A stretch of DNA of 64,000 nucleotides from Galerina marginata (taxonomy: Eukaryota > Basidiomycota > Agaricomycetes > Agaricales > Galerinaceae): the NCBI GenBank assembly GCA_023014335.1, contig JAECYW010000005.1:3100001-3164000 (forward strand), given 5' to 3'. A model generated the notes under the pieces. It was not told where the DNA came from, searched no databases, and saw only the letters and a list, made by a program, of their open reading frames with translations. Positions 23,468-35,638 of the stretch are shown in pieces (positions within the stretch are counted from its first letter, which is position 1; each line of letters starts with the position of its first letter). The translations under genes were made by a program, and so were the position numbers.

Positions 23468-25135
23468 CGTTGAGAACTTCAGACGATGACGAGCACCGTT
23501 CACGAGAGCCAGTTGCGTTCAAAAATTCTAAATGCTGATTCCAAGACCAAGTCAACGGCTATTCCGATGCAGAAGGGAAATAGATACCTAGAGCTCCACT
23601 TGAAAAAAGCCTGGGGTCCCAGACTCCCAGCTATACCTTTACTGAATGTTCAACGGTGTGTAGGTATCGTCGTCGTCGTGGCCGTCGTCTTCGAGAGGAG
23701 CAAAGTGGCCGAGAAAGAAAGAAAAGTGAGCTCATCGATGATTCCATGGTCACCTGGCCGACAGTGTCGGGCGGAACTCGAGTCGGCGTCGCGGGGAGGA
23801 TGATGATGGAAGGGTTGTGACAGAGTCACGGTGATGTAGGCGACTAATTCTGGCAAAATTCTGGATGCAATAATATTTTTTCTCATTCCTTCGTGCAACC
23901 TCCATCCTCAGTTCCTCTATATTTCCAGGCCATCAGATTCTCTATGCGACGGCTTGGTACAGGACCCGAAAAATAAAATAAAGAACCAAGGGCATTTGAA
24001 GTCGCGACGCCCAAGGCACTCGGGATCGCCCAGGGGTTTGGTGTACCGTTCTCAAGGTCTTGAGGCCGAAACGTTGTGCTAGGCTCAATCTAAGCTTCAG
24101 ATGCCTCCAATGTCGCCACCTTATCTTTTTGGATCACACAGCCTTTACTTAAGGCCTCTCATTTCTATAGTCTAACCCGAGCTTATATCGGGCATCATCG
24201 ATCTCCTATGTCTGCTTGGATGACTTGCTTAGTCGAATTCAATGTAACTCCTGCCGCTTTTCAAACCTAGGACTGCGAAGCGGTATTCTAGCGTCTAAAA
24301 TCTGAGATTGAATAGATGAGTATCGACGGCCTCCAAGTCGAGATGGTCTCCGATATATTCGAAATTTCCATGAAATGAACGGTTTTGCACAGCAACAACG
24401 GGCGCAAATCTGCCAGCCTTCCGGATGTACAACGCGAGATGAACCTCATCAAGCCGAGTAGTGTTCTGTCTTCTACGAGCCGGCTAGCTGAACAACACTC
24501 TAGATCTGTTTTGGTGTAAATTTCTCGTGCAGCGTTGATGTTTGTTCAGCATAAAGCATCCTTGTTTCCATGTAATACTAATAGATTTGAACCGGTTCAT
24601 ACTGATGAATTCCTCCTGGATTTGAAGAAATTTATGCGCAACTCTGAGTCAAAGAGAACAGGAAGACATGAAAAGCGATGGCCTAGAAGCGAAGTTGAGC
24701 CAGGTAAACTTGCATAGTTTCCATCAGGACGATATCTGTTCTTAATATCTTTGACAGGCAGTGGAAAATCGTATTGGTTTTCGCTTAATTTATGGCCTTA
24801 CAAGGTTGTACGGTCGTATTCTAAGTATAAGCTGGTCAGGTGTTGAACAGGCTGTGTCGATCAGAAGCCCACGCTGTATGAGGCGGTACGGCCTGGTTCT
24901 CACCGCGATAAAAGCAAATACCCTTCTTAGCCCTCACCTCTGCCCTCTGCTTCACTTGACGATTCGACGCTCAAGACTTCTGGGCAGCAACGATGAATTT
25001 CTCTCATTCAGTCATAACTGGGGGCAATTTTGTGCGACATAACACCAACCCAAGTATGCGACGCATACTTCAACTTTTATTCTCCCAATTGACCGAGAGC
25101 TCGTAGGTGTCAATGGCTTTGAGCGCCTTTACAAC
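23468..25135. other. Region between the DHTKD1-like and NACHT genes
   Basis: 23468-23930 is the promoter side of the DHTKD1-like gene; it recurs in decayed form beside the partial copy at 28-30 kb. GAGTCACGGTG stands at 23823, where the decayed copies have CACGTG. 24000-25040 holds no frame I can assign, although upstream exons of the NACHT gene could lie in 24530-25130. Confidence 0.5.
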
Positions 25136-27508
25136 ATGGCTGCTCCTGGCGCGTTCCATAATTCAGAAGAGCGTTTCGATCCACCAAAATGCCACGAAAA
25201 CACCCGCGTTGCAGTCCTCAAGAAAATCATGGACTGGATTCTGCGGCAAGATCCCGACACACGCGACGCCATTGTTATGTGGCTCTACGGTGCTGCTGGA
25301 GCGGGCAAGTCTGCCATCGCTCAATCACTAGCAGAGATGTGTTATGGCTCCAACAAACTTCTCGCTAGCTTTTTCTTCTCTAGAAACCATCCTCTTCGAG
25401 GAAACGCTCGGGCTTTGGTTGCCACACTCGCCTATCAGCTAGTCGTCAATCTCCCGCCTGGCACCCAAGTTCGTGAACACATCGTGGCCACTATTGAGCA
25501 CAACCCCCTAATCTTCGCGCAATCGCTGGAAGAACAGTTCCTATCATTGATTATGTCGCCACTTAAACAGCTAGCAGCATCCGGCTTTTTCGCCAACCCG
25601 GATTCCCCACGTCTCATAATTATTGACGGGCTCGACGAGTGCGATAAATCTCCAGTTCAATGCAACATCATCCGTACTATATTCCGATTAATTCACTCGC
25701 ATCATTTACCAATTCTTTTCCTCATTGCCAGTCGCCCCGAAACGGAGATTTGTTCAGCCTTTGATGCGCCATCCTCCTTACCAATTTTAGCAAGGCTCGC
25801 ACTGGACGATGGATACGGGTCTTCCGAGGACATTCGGCTTTTCCTCAATGATAAATTTACAGAGATCAAGCGAACACATCGAATCAAGGATCATATCCCT
25901 AGCTCATGGCCGACACAAGAGGTTGTGGAAACCCTCGTTTGTAAATCATCAGGACAGTTCATTTATGCTTCCACTGTCATAAAATTTGTTGGTTCTTCGC
26001 GTCATCAACCAACAGGTCGATTGGATATTATTCTCGGTATCCGTCCTGCAAACGGTGACGCACCTTTTGCCGAGCTAGATGCTTTGTATACCAACATTCT
26101 TTCTGGCGTCGATGATATGGTCAATGTTCTACACATACTCAGTCTCCTTATTCTTAAACCTTCTGATTTCTGGCTTGATGATAATCTTGAAGCCTTCTTG
26201 TCTCTGAACCCAGGAGACGTCCCTCTGATTCTTTCCGATCTTGGATCATTGGTTTCACTAGAGCAAGGGGCAGGTTACAAGGAGCCTAATATTCTCCATG
26301 CATCCCTGAAGGACTTTTTACTTGATGTATCTCGTTCGAAAGACTTCTACATAAATCCGGTGGAAAGGCATAATGAATATGCTCGCCTCTCCTTCCGACA
26401 TCTCAAAAGTGAGCTCCTTCAAACACTTTTCACATAAATCCTCACAAATGTTTCAACAAAATGTAGACAGCTCTGGGACTGTTTACGTCCCTTACCGACT
26501 TTTATACCATTGCTCTCATGCTCCCCTCACCCCGGAACTTCGGGGGAATATTCTCCAATTGTCTATTGAGTCGCTTCTAACCCCTGCAGTAAGAGAGTGG
26601 ACCCTTGGGGTTCCTGATGCAATTGATAGATTCTTTTCATTTCTTGATTCCTTGGTACGTTGGATCGAATCATGGATTTTGAGACATACTGAACATGAAT
26701 CTCATTTTAGGCATGGGACCCTGACAAGAGAGTCTACAAGGATCAACTACAATTACTAGACCAATTTTTCCTGCGCCACCTCGATGCATATTACTCCAAT
26801 TCATTTCTTTTTTTGGTTGTGACTGCAGTTCAAAACTCGGGATTCTTCTTCGGATCCATGCTTCTCTGGGCTCAAAGAAAAATTGATAGGCAGCGGCTTA
26901 GGCTATTTGAAGGCTTCACGAATCCTCCTTATTTGAAGTATCGGGAATTATTTCAAAATTTTATTAATGATCCTAAGCGATCTGGGAAATATCATCTGGA
27001 GGCTGCCCAATACGTCCGTGCTGCCATCGTGGCCTTGAAATATATCTGCAACCACTGGTCACACCCACTTCCAAAGGTTCACTCAGATCCTGACAAATAC
27101 ATGCTTCGAAATGCGCCTCGAAGGTGGCGGGAGAAACGGGGAAGAAACAGCATTCTTTTTGCAGTCAGATCGAAACACAAAGGTCATCCCGATACAAGAC
27201 TGCATCACTACATGCATCCGATGCCATATGGCCCTCCAGATTGGATTGATGAATACTCCTACTTCCCAAATTGTCATTTTAATGTGTGCAAGCATCCTTG
27301 GCGGGAAAACAAACATTCCGCGTATACATTTCGCTTTGCACTCCATACTCTTCCTTACTTTTTGGAACAAGCGGAGAAATCCAAGGAGCTGTTCAACCTT
27401 GCTCGGACGGCTCAGTTTGGACCAAGAGCGAAGAATATCCCGAAGGACACAAGATTGGCCAAGAAGGCAATCGAGAAATATTTGAGCAGGTATTTGGAAG
27501 ACGTATGA
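25136..27508 (+). CDS. NACHT-domain STAND NTPase (NLR-like) with unknown C-terminal domain
   Basis: Nucleotide-switch ATPase/GTPase of the fungal NLR-like type, probably a self/non-self or stress sensor. Three exons, 25136-26408, 26467-26654, 26711-27508, give 752 residues. The P-loop GAAGAGKS is at 52-59, Walker B LIIIDGLDECD at 160-170, and SRPETEI follows as sensor/ARC-side sequence. The line AAPGAFHNSEERFDPPKCHENTR before the P-loop is typical of Agaricomycete NACHT proteins. The same frame is open upstream to 25043 (VNGFERLYN precedes the ATG), so an upstream N-terminal exon is likely and the true start may be earlier. The last 265 residues are not WD40, ankyrin or TPR repeats. They are rich in aromatics, His and basic residues (GPPDWIDEYSYFPNCHFNVCKHPW) and I do not recognise them. 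Confidence 0.85.
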
Positions 27509-28049
27509 GCGGAGGTTTAGGTGGGAGATTGCGTGAAATTCTGGGCCATGATATGTGAGCGCTATATGATCCTTTTTTCCTACTTACTATTCACCGCAAC
27601 CCTCACAGACTCGCTTAAAAGGCGTTCGGTGAAAACATTAAAAGGGGAAATGGGAACGGTGTGGCGTCAGTGCACAGCTGTGCACGCTGAGGAGTTGATG
27701 ATTTCTCTGCGTAATTTAAATGAATGGTATTACCGTTTTGGTAGAGGTATTTACAACATTTACCATTGATTTCAAAATATGTTTATTCAGGAGGGCGAAT
27801 GCAAAAAAGCATCGCCCTACCCAACAATTTGATTCTCAGAGAACAATCGAGGGTGGTATTTACAATGCATGGATGGCGAGTTGATTGCCTCAATCGTAAT
27901 CGGTGTCCTTTCTGAACACTATCAGCTTTGTCTAATGATGACACAAGGGGGACGAAGGATAATGCAAAGTTATATTGACAGGGACCAGCATCGATTTTCT
28001 ATCCTTTCTCGTTTTTAATCCCAAGCCCTTTCTATAACTCAGCCTCTAT
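27509..28049. other. Intergenic, no gene recognised
   Basis: Lies between the NACHT gene and the decayed DHTKD1 copy. Only short frames with no identifiable content. Confidence 0.5.
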
Positions 28050-29630
28050 ATATATGATCGCCTGCTGCTGCACCTGATACAATTTGCACACCCAAGAAGC
28101 AATTGCTCCCGGCGCCTATTATCTGAAGGACCGACCGTCCAGCACCATGCAAAAATGCTCCCTGGTTTCTTGGTTTGAGCAAGGCCTATATCATCGCATG
28201 TCAATTCTCATCGTAACTCGAAAGAAAGAAAAGGTAAGCCTACTCGTCGAGGAAGAAACAAAGGTATCGACAATAACATGCCCAAAGAAACCATGAGCGC
28301 GTGCTTTGCGACTTTGGATTTAGGCTGTAACAATCGTCGGTGGGTTGCAATAACTTAAGCGCCATTCACGAAGGTAAGCCCACCTGAAGTATCATTGGCC
28401 TCTCGGTTCAGGATGACGAATGTTTGGGCCAGCACCGTCAAGATAATGGGGCAGCATCAAGGGGCTGTCACTTTTCCTGACCAATTTCTATATCATTGGT
28501 ATGTCAATTATCATCGTGGTTTGAAAGAAAGGAAACATAAGCTTAGTCTTAGAGGAAGAAAAGAAGGTGTTGGTCGAAGGCAAACTTCCTGAAGAAACCA
28601 TGAACACTAAGCGAGGCTAGTTGCGAAGAAAAATCACCAGACCTCCACTGAAGAAATCGCTGAACTACCAAGCGTGCACTCAATGCTGAGAACAGAGAGT
28701 CGAGAGCGAGGAGAATCGACTCGCCGCCTTCTAATCCTTACTGCACCATGGAGACGCCAAAGTCAATAAGCTGACCAAAATGTGTGCGGCGAAAAGTGAC
28801 TGACACGTTTTAAGTTCGGGACTTGAGCTGCAAAAAAGTTATCAAAACACGTCATTTCTCAGGACCTCGTGTAAGCGTCGTTTCTTTTTCTTGTTTGTTT
28901 GCACGAGAGGCTTGTCTTCTGGGGGGTCAATGACGGGGACTCGTGGATGTGGAGGAACTACATGCATTCTGGCTTCGAAGACGAGAGCATATACTGAGTA
29001 ATGTACTGTTAATAAGTGCCAGATAAAGAGAACATGTACAGAGACAAACACACCGCATATGGGATATTCCCAACATACCCCTGCCTCATACTCATATGCT
29101 CGTTAATCTGCGCGTTTCTTCCATAAACTCTCATCAACGCCATGCACATTCTCCTCATCATTGAGCTCGTACTGCTTAGATCAAACAGCGGCAACCACCT
29201 TGCGGTGAATTAGGTTTCAGTGATCGGTGTGGGCTGCGCGGTGGCGGTGGGTGCGCATGGAGGCGACGTATAGGATGCCGACGCTGTTTTGTAGCAGCTG
29301 GGTGCGGGTGTCTGGGTAATAGAGAGATCTGAATGAGAAATGTAGGCACTGGGTGGGACAGAGATGAGGAGGACTTATAGTTGGAGAAGACATGTCAGTG
29401 GGGTTCGCGGAACCTAAAGAATTCGTCGCGGTAGGTACGCCGCGTCATAAAAGCAGGCGCTCTTCCGTGCATACAGTCTTTGGACACTGCTTGGTGCAGC
29501 CCAGAACCCAGAGAGAGGGCACGTCGGTGCACGATAAGGCTTATGGTCATAAGAACTTCAGCCCAAGAACCGTCTAGTTAAACGGCGCAAAATGCTATCC
29601 AAGTCCAGTTATTGGCCATTCCAATGAAGA
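28050..29630 (-). pseudogene. Partial, intron-retaining decayed copy of the DHTKD1-like gene
   Basis: Long stretches align to the functional gene at 19.2-23.5 kb. The start near 28060 matches its last exon (CTGATACAA, GCCCGCTGCTGC-type sequence). 28250-28320 matches exon 21 with its flanking introns. 28430-28480 matches exon 22 (GTCCAGCACCGTCAAG-like). 28690-28890 matches exons 4 and 3. 29060-29330 matches exon 2 and 29390-29570 matches exon 1. Exons 5-19 are missing, many indels break the frame, and intron sequence is kept. This therefore arose by DNA duplication followed by deletion, not by retroposition. The upstream flank, including a GAGTCACGTG motif at 29834, was duplicated too. Confidence 0.85.
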
Positions 29631-30067
29631 GGGGCACTGGCAGCAAACATCAACGAATACCTAAAGCTTCACCGAGACCTTGGGACGCTATGTAGCAAAG
29701 CCGATTAGCAGCCAACTTGAAGTTGTAGCCGTATTGATCATGGTCGAGTAGATACGGTCGGTGTTGTTCTCCAGAGCGATGGACTGGAACGGCAGAGGGA
29801 GAAGGATACGATTCGATATTTTTGGGCGTGAACGAGTCACGTGTGAAGGATCTTAAATTCTCTTGATTTTTGCTTGATTTTTGCTTCCATCAGAATCATC
29901 GATCCTCCTCAACCTATGATAGACTGCCACAGTTCTGGAGGAACACATACCGAGAACGAAATACTGGGAATTAAGTGGAATTTTTAAATAACATTCGTCT
30001 GCTTCCGAGTCACCCCTTGGTGACCGGTGACTTGTTTCACTCCAAGCCATACTCGTGCCGACTTTGT

Positions 30068-30075
30068 ATGGTCAA
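30068..30075. repeat. 8-bp target-site duplication, left copy
   Basis: ATGGTCAA immediately before the left terminus of the MITE; identical to 30711-30718. Confidence 0.92.
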
Positions 30076-30710
30076 TAGGGCTCCGTTAGAAATTGCCGAA
30101 AACTTTCTAACAGCTGTTACTAACAAACGACCCCCCAACCAATTTCTAACAGGGTGTTATTAACTGTTAGTAACCGAACTTGTTAGTAACTGAGAATGAC
30201 TGTTAATAACTGTTAATAATGATTTCTAACAGCTGTTAGTTAAAGCAAGGCTGTTAGAAATTGCTCGAGGTGCAGAAACACATCAAGGTTATTTACGTAG
30301 GCAGTTCTATAGGCTTATAGATCTGCAAACGCGTCAAGCATATTTTGACTTGTTCCGAGATCGCAAAGGCAGTTGACCAGGCAAATTCTCTTGAAATTCT
30401 CGAGAAGGTGTCCGAGTTTTGTAAGAATGGGCCGAAACTCGTCTGCCGGCATTACTTCCCAGCCGGCGTAGGCGGGAATATTGACAGGCGCTCTCTTCAA
30501 GGTTGCAGAGTAAAATTTCAGAGGTAAAGACAGTGATTTTTGTGTTACTTGATCTCATTAAAGGAGCACATAGTCCCCAAAAACCATCTGAATTTCTAAC
30601 AATTTCTAACATACCCAAATTCCTCAACGAATTTCTAACAAGTTACTAACAGTTACTAACAGCAAATACTAACACGTGTTAGTAACTCAAGTGTTTCTAA
30701 CGGAGCCCTA
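30076..30710. mobile_element. hAT-type MITE, 635 bp
   Basis: Terminal inverted repeat TAGGGCTCCGTTAGAAA at the left end, with its exact reverse complement at the right end. It is flanked by a perfect 8-bp direct repeat, ATGGTCAA, at 30068-30075 and 30711-30718. The 8-bp duplication and TAGGG terminus are typical of hAT elements. The interior has no coding capacity but contains many GTTAGTAAC / TTTCTAACAG motifs on both strands near the ends, probably transposase-binding repeats. It sits inside a duplicated segment whose paralogs near 39.3 and 43.7 kb lack it. Confidence 0.92.
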
Positions 30711-30718
30711 ATGGTCAA
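30711..30718. repeat. 8-bp target-site duplication, right copy
   Basis: ATGGTCAA immediately after the right terminus of the MITE; identical to 30068-30075. Confidence 0.92.
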
Positions 30719-33400
30719 GCCTCCTTCGATTCTGTATTCTGGGACAATCGGCTCTTTATAGACTATCCAGTTCTCCCTTACGACAAAAAATCTTTTTGTC
30801 TGCATGTTAAATTTGCCAGGAGTGACTTGGCTCATATTGTTCTCCCAGGTATTTGAATTAGAACATCAACCCTATCTTTATCCTTACCCTCTTATCCCTC
30901 TAGCCACTTGGCGACTTCGAAGTATTCCCATCAGTGGAGTGCACCGTCGGAAACCTGCGCAACTCGGGATCCCAGGTCTATAGCTGAAGCGCTTACGGCG
31001 TATCCAAAGCTCTGCTTCACATTCACCTCGATCCGCATTCAGCCATCGAACTCTTGTCCGCGGAAATCCTAGCAAGCTCGCATCTCATCCAGTCCCATCG
31101 CCCCTCCAACTTGATCGAGCTTGCAGATCGCGAGTTGGAGATAAAGGAAAGACATTGAGCTCCACTTTCCTACTCGAGCTCACAAGAACCTATAATCGCT
31201 TCTACTAGAAAATTTTTGTCACTCGTCAATCGAGCTCGAACCGTTTCGCATACATCCAGGGCTCTTTATTTTTTTCGAATACTGCTGCCGTATTCAGGCC
31301 TTTCTGACGGTTAACAGTCGAAGCCACAAAATCAGGTCATCGCGACGATCCCAAATACCCCTCTGGTCTCGCTGCTGACTGTTTATTTGACCGCATATCT
31401 GTTCAATGCCCAGGAAGCTACATACCAGCTTCGTTTGTCCTCTTGGCTACATTCCCCACCCCGCACACTCAGATATTGCGGTCGGAGTCGTGTACTTTAC
31501 AGAAGCCACCGTTCTATCTGATATACCTTGACATGAGCCGGGCTCTTGGGAATTCAGCCAAAAATCGACTCGAAGCCGCAAAAAGTCTATGCATTCTGAA
31601 TAAGTTCTTCGGCCGTACCTTTAATCTGCATGACACGCCGTGCGCCATCTCAAGTTATCCAACCTGGCTAGACCTCTCATTCTAGCTACTCGGACTCAGG
31701 AGCTCAACTGAAGCAGTGTATTAGTGTACACAGGTTTTGGCCCTCTTCTGATAATGTGAGTACGAGATACTTTCTAGCCAAATCGACTTGAAGCTGCAAT
31801 GGTGGCTCTGGACTCCGTAAAAATTCTACCTCAGCATTCAGCAAAACTTGCATCATGGCTTCGTCTCCTGTATGACTGTTGCTTTCCTCGGTTATGTCCT
31901 CAGCGTGGACTTCTCTCCTAGCTGTCATCGAGCCCCATTTTGTTCAACGCTTCGGAATCTACAGAACGTTCAGCTACATGTGCCGCCAGTCTATGTGCCG
32001 CTCGCACACGTGGCCAGTTTTCCAACTCGCATGTTCAGAACGGGTGCCCAAGCCGTGTATTTACGAAGGCCAGGTCCTAATTTGATTGAATAACACCGAA
32101 CCAAAATCTGAGTAAAATTCACTACAGGTTCTATAAGGTCTATATCTTCTGTCGAAGCCATTGCCCGAAGTTCAAAAATTCGGTCAAGTGGCGAAGGGAG
32201 GGTAGAAGCGCGGTAATCGTTTAGGCCCGAGCTGCCCGAGATTAGATACCAAGTAGATTAGATGCCATCAATGGGTATTGCATGTAGACACCAGGCCGAA
32301 TTCTCGACTCGGATCGCCTCCTCGATGTGCTTTCCGACCCCTTCCAGCATTCGACATCTTGGGTCCGCCTCATTGGTACTTCACCGTCTACTTAGCCTGG
32401 CCACCTGCAGCTGGCCATAACCCGAAGCCCTCCCCAACTTGCAATCATTTCTCTCAATCCCCTGATCGCGATGAATCATCCTGGACTAGCATCCCCATCA
32501 TCGTGCAGAGACGGTCAGGATTCAACGAGTTAGGTACTATACTCCTGATCTATTGTGATCTAGATGTATGTCCAACCCCAATATGTCAGGTTTACGGTCT
32601 GCATGACTTTGTATTGCATATCCTCAGCTTCATCGTCGACCTCCGCTCTTATTCTAACCGGAGGAACCCAGAGCTACGGAATCGCTAGCAACTACAGACA
32701 TTATCTATTCCTATTCAGCTTCTCCTCCTCAATTAACCACCTCTCGACGCCCTCACCTGATCACAACGAGGGATGTGTGAACCATTGCCTGGCTACTTCG
32801 ACGAACCGGGTATTTTTCCATTTCCATTCCTTCCTATCGAGCTCCGTCAGTCCCTCCCTTTCACACCGAGAATTCATTGTCTTCCAGGGCCAGGATTCCT
32901 ATGCGGCATGCTCAGAGGTTGGAGCCGGAGTCGTGTAATCAATCCATTGGCTCCTGTCATACTCTGACTCCACCGGTTTCTTATAGGTTTAATCCTGGCC
33001 CAAAATCGACACCAAGCTCGAACAACTCCAAAACTCCCTTAGTTTTGTTCTCAATATCCCCGTGGTTCCCTTTGCTCGTGCCACACCCCGCAAACTTGAA
33101 TCGCCAGTTTATTTCGACCTTGCTGGCTAGGTTCCACAGCTCACGTACTCGGGTATAAGAGCAGGAGCCGTGTATTTACACAGGCAAAAGCCCCATCCCG
33201 ATCATATTTTCGTAGTCTCGAGCCGGGATCTAGCCAAAAATTGATTCGAAGGACCAAAAACTTGACCACCCTCGGGCATGGGACCTGTTTTTGTTATGCA
33301 ACCTCCATGCTACGGTACGCACCGCCAGTCTAATTGTCGCTCTCGGTTTGGGCCTCGGACACGTATACATGGAGACATGATGATGGAGGTCCTATTCTCC
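30719..33400. repeat. Field of diverged ~300-bp repeat modules
   Basis: No gene. A module recurs with large variation. It has a CTGGCTGG-like start, then TACTCAGA or TACTCGGA, then GAGC.GTGTATTTACAGGC or a close variant, then CTAGCCAAAAATCGACTCGAAGC. GTGTATTTA-type cores are near 31490, 31724, 32054 and 33170; the same module recurs near 40285, 40600, 44655 and 44955 in the tandem units. The origin is unknown; it could be decayed terminal repeats of an element or an old satellite-like unit. Confidence 0.65.
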
Positions 33401-33915
33401 CGTCGTTCGAAATAATTATTTTCCCGACTACCGACTAGACTTCCCATAACATGCGCTTCCAGTTCAGATCTCGCGCTGCCACTCCTGTCATAAGGTGAGT
33501 AGGAGTTTCCGGTCTTATCTCATCTTTATTGCAATAACGCTTGTATTTATTGTTACCTATAAAGATATTGGGTGACATTCTATTCAATTTCGTAAGAACA
33601 TCTACAGAGATGACCTCCGGCATAGTAAGAGCCTCGTTCTACCAGTCCATACCTTCTCGATAACCTCTCTCACTAGATTAGGATCTCAAAGACATGTGCA
33701 AAAAACGGTTCCAGGTCTCGCAAATTCGGAAGCAAAGTGAACACTTTGCGAGATCAGCTCATTGCTGTAACGGTCAAGACTGGCATTGACGACTTAGAAG
33801 CTTCCTGCAATCCATACCTTCCCTCATTTCCAAACATAAAGAAATTCAATTGCTCTATCGTTGAAAAGCTAGAATAAATCGTGATGTCCCTTATGTGAAT
33901 TAGGAGTATGAAAGA

Positions 33916-35638
33916 CTACCAGATATTCATCCAAGGCCTGTTCGTTCTTTTCATCTGTTCCAGCTGACCAAAATTAGGATAAACATTTCTGACGCGCATC
34001 ATGAATGGGAAAAACTTACTTTTGCAAACTGTCGATAACTCTTTCCCAGATGCGGTCCTGTGCCACAGGTACGCAGACTTCTGCCAATCACAAAACCACA
34101 GCCTCTGCAGTGAAGGAAATTGGCCAACCAGCTGCGCTCGCACTTGCATGTGTTTCGCCTTCACGTCTTGGAACGCACCTGCGGTCCAGTCAATAGACAG
34201 GGACCGTATTCGTGACGGTATCGGGAGTTCGACTACTTCGTCCAGAAACGTCTTTAGGAAATTAGTCAATGATGAATTTGAAGCTTGATTGAAAAGAGAA
34301 ACATAGTTTTGATGTCACACTCTGGAGTCTCAATCGGTCTCCCACTGTATCCAATGACAAATCTAGCAAATTCGGCAGCAAAGCGCACAACCTTTCGAGA
34401 TCCTCAATCTCGACTGACTTGAGTCCGGCGGAAAAAGAGACCACATTTATTATCTGCGCCGAGCACACGGGCAGAGATAATATTTGCAAACAGACCGAGA
34501 AAGGTTCCCCGTCTAATTGGAGAGTGTCAATGTCCAGTCGACGTAAGGGTGGCGGCTTCGAACAGCTACCCAGGACCATTGGAAGAAGTTCACATGGCCC
34601 ACGGTACTCCTCCACCTGCAGTGTTGGGAATAGGAAAGGCTTCAGATCATGAGCGATCTGTTTAGCCACAGCACTGGAGACGCATCCAAAGAGCGAGAAT
34701 TGGATGTGCCGGACCGACGGTGCCTTATCCAGTAACAGCGGCATCCGCATAAGCATTTGCGCTGATTTCACGTCGATGCCCAGGGTGGTGAGCAAGTCGA
34801 AGGGTCCCATAGAAGAAATATGCCGGAAAAACTCAGTGGATGTACGAGCTGGAGCGACGCGGATATACTCGAGGCGGTCTGGATCCAACAGGGCTAACCA
34901 ACGCGCGACACCTAGCTCTGCTAGTTCTTCTGACTTCGCCATATGCCAGAACCAGAACGCGCGTAAACGTAGTCTTGGGAGATTCGCTGTGACAGGCGAT
35001 ATCAAATTGCAGCCATGGAGGCGCATTTCTCGCAGGTTGGGTAATTGAGATAACTGTTGCAAGCCAAATGTGTCGACATCGGTGTAAAACAACAAAATAG
35101 ATTGGGCGTTCGTAAAGCGGAGCACAAAGTCGTAGAACTTGTGAACCAAAGAATCGATGCGCCCCGACGTTTCTTCGGTAACAGTTTGGGAGTTTTCGTC
35201 GAATTTGGCAGACAGCTCAATTTGCTGTACGTGACCCGAGATTGAATCTGAGCTGTAGAATGCCAGACGTTGGATTTGATGGTCGACTTGTTCCTGCGAA
35301 AGCGGGCACCAGTTAGGTCTTGACCAATGTTTTCCTGCACTTCCATTGACGACATAAGGATGATAGACAAGGGAGCGGTAGATGAGTGGCACTGAGAAAA
35401 CGCGAAAGGCTCGACACGTTAAGGAAGCATTGATCAGCGTTGTCTCCGGGAGATGCCTATTGTGCTGCGCGATGTTGTCGAATATATTCAACCAAATTTC
35501 GTCTGGCACTACGTCGAGCGCAAGGAGTGAAAGGCGCTTCATGGTTGGCCTCTGGTCGCTGACGGTGTTCGGTCGGAAATTCTGCCAAATGTCGTCAAAA
35601 ATCCCCAGCCAAAAAGTGGGCGTGAGCAAATCAAGCAT
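33916..35638 (-). CDS. F-box protein with leucine-rich-like repeats
   Basis: Probable substrate receptor of an SCF ubiquitin ligase. Two exons, 35638-34319 and 34251-33916 (551 residues). The intron starts GTGACA and ends CTAAAG after a TTGACTAAT branch-like site; an alternative donor at GTGGGA would shorten exon 1. The F-box core is VVPDEIWLNIFDNIAQHNRHLPETTLINASLTCRAFR (about residues 43-80), followed by SVPLIYRSLVYH and a long leucine-rich-like region (LPNLREMRLHGCNLI, LRRLDIDTLQL, LKSVEIEDLERLCALLPNLLDLSL). Residues 4-25 (LLTPTFWLGIFDDIWQNF) resemble the F-box helix itself, so the ATG at about residue 33 (MKRLSLLALDVVPDEIW) may be the true start. It stands alone between repeat-rich stretches. 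Confidence 0.85.

Noticed and set aside
23302..23503. Start of the DHTKD1-like gene at 23503
   Set aside because: The codon there is GTG; the first ATG in frame is at 23467.
28050..29630. Processed retrocopy of the DHTKD1-like gene
   Set aside because: Intron sequence is retained in the matching parts.
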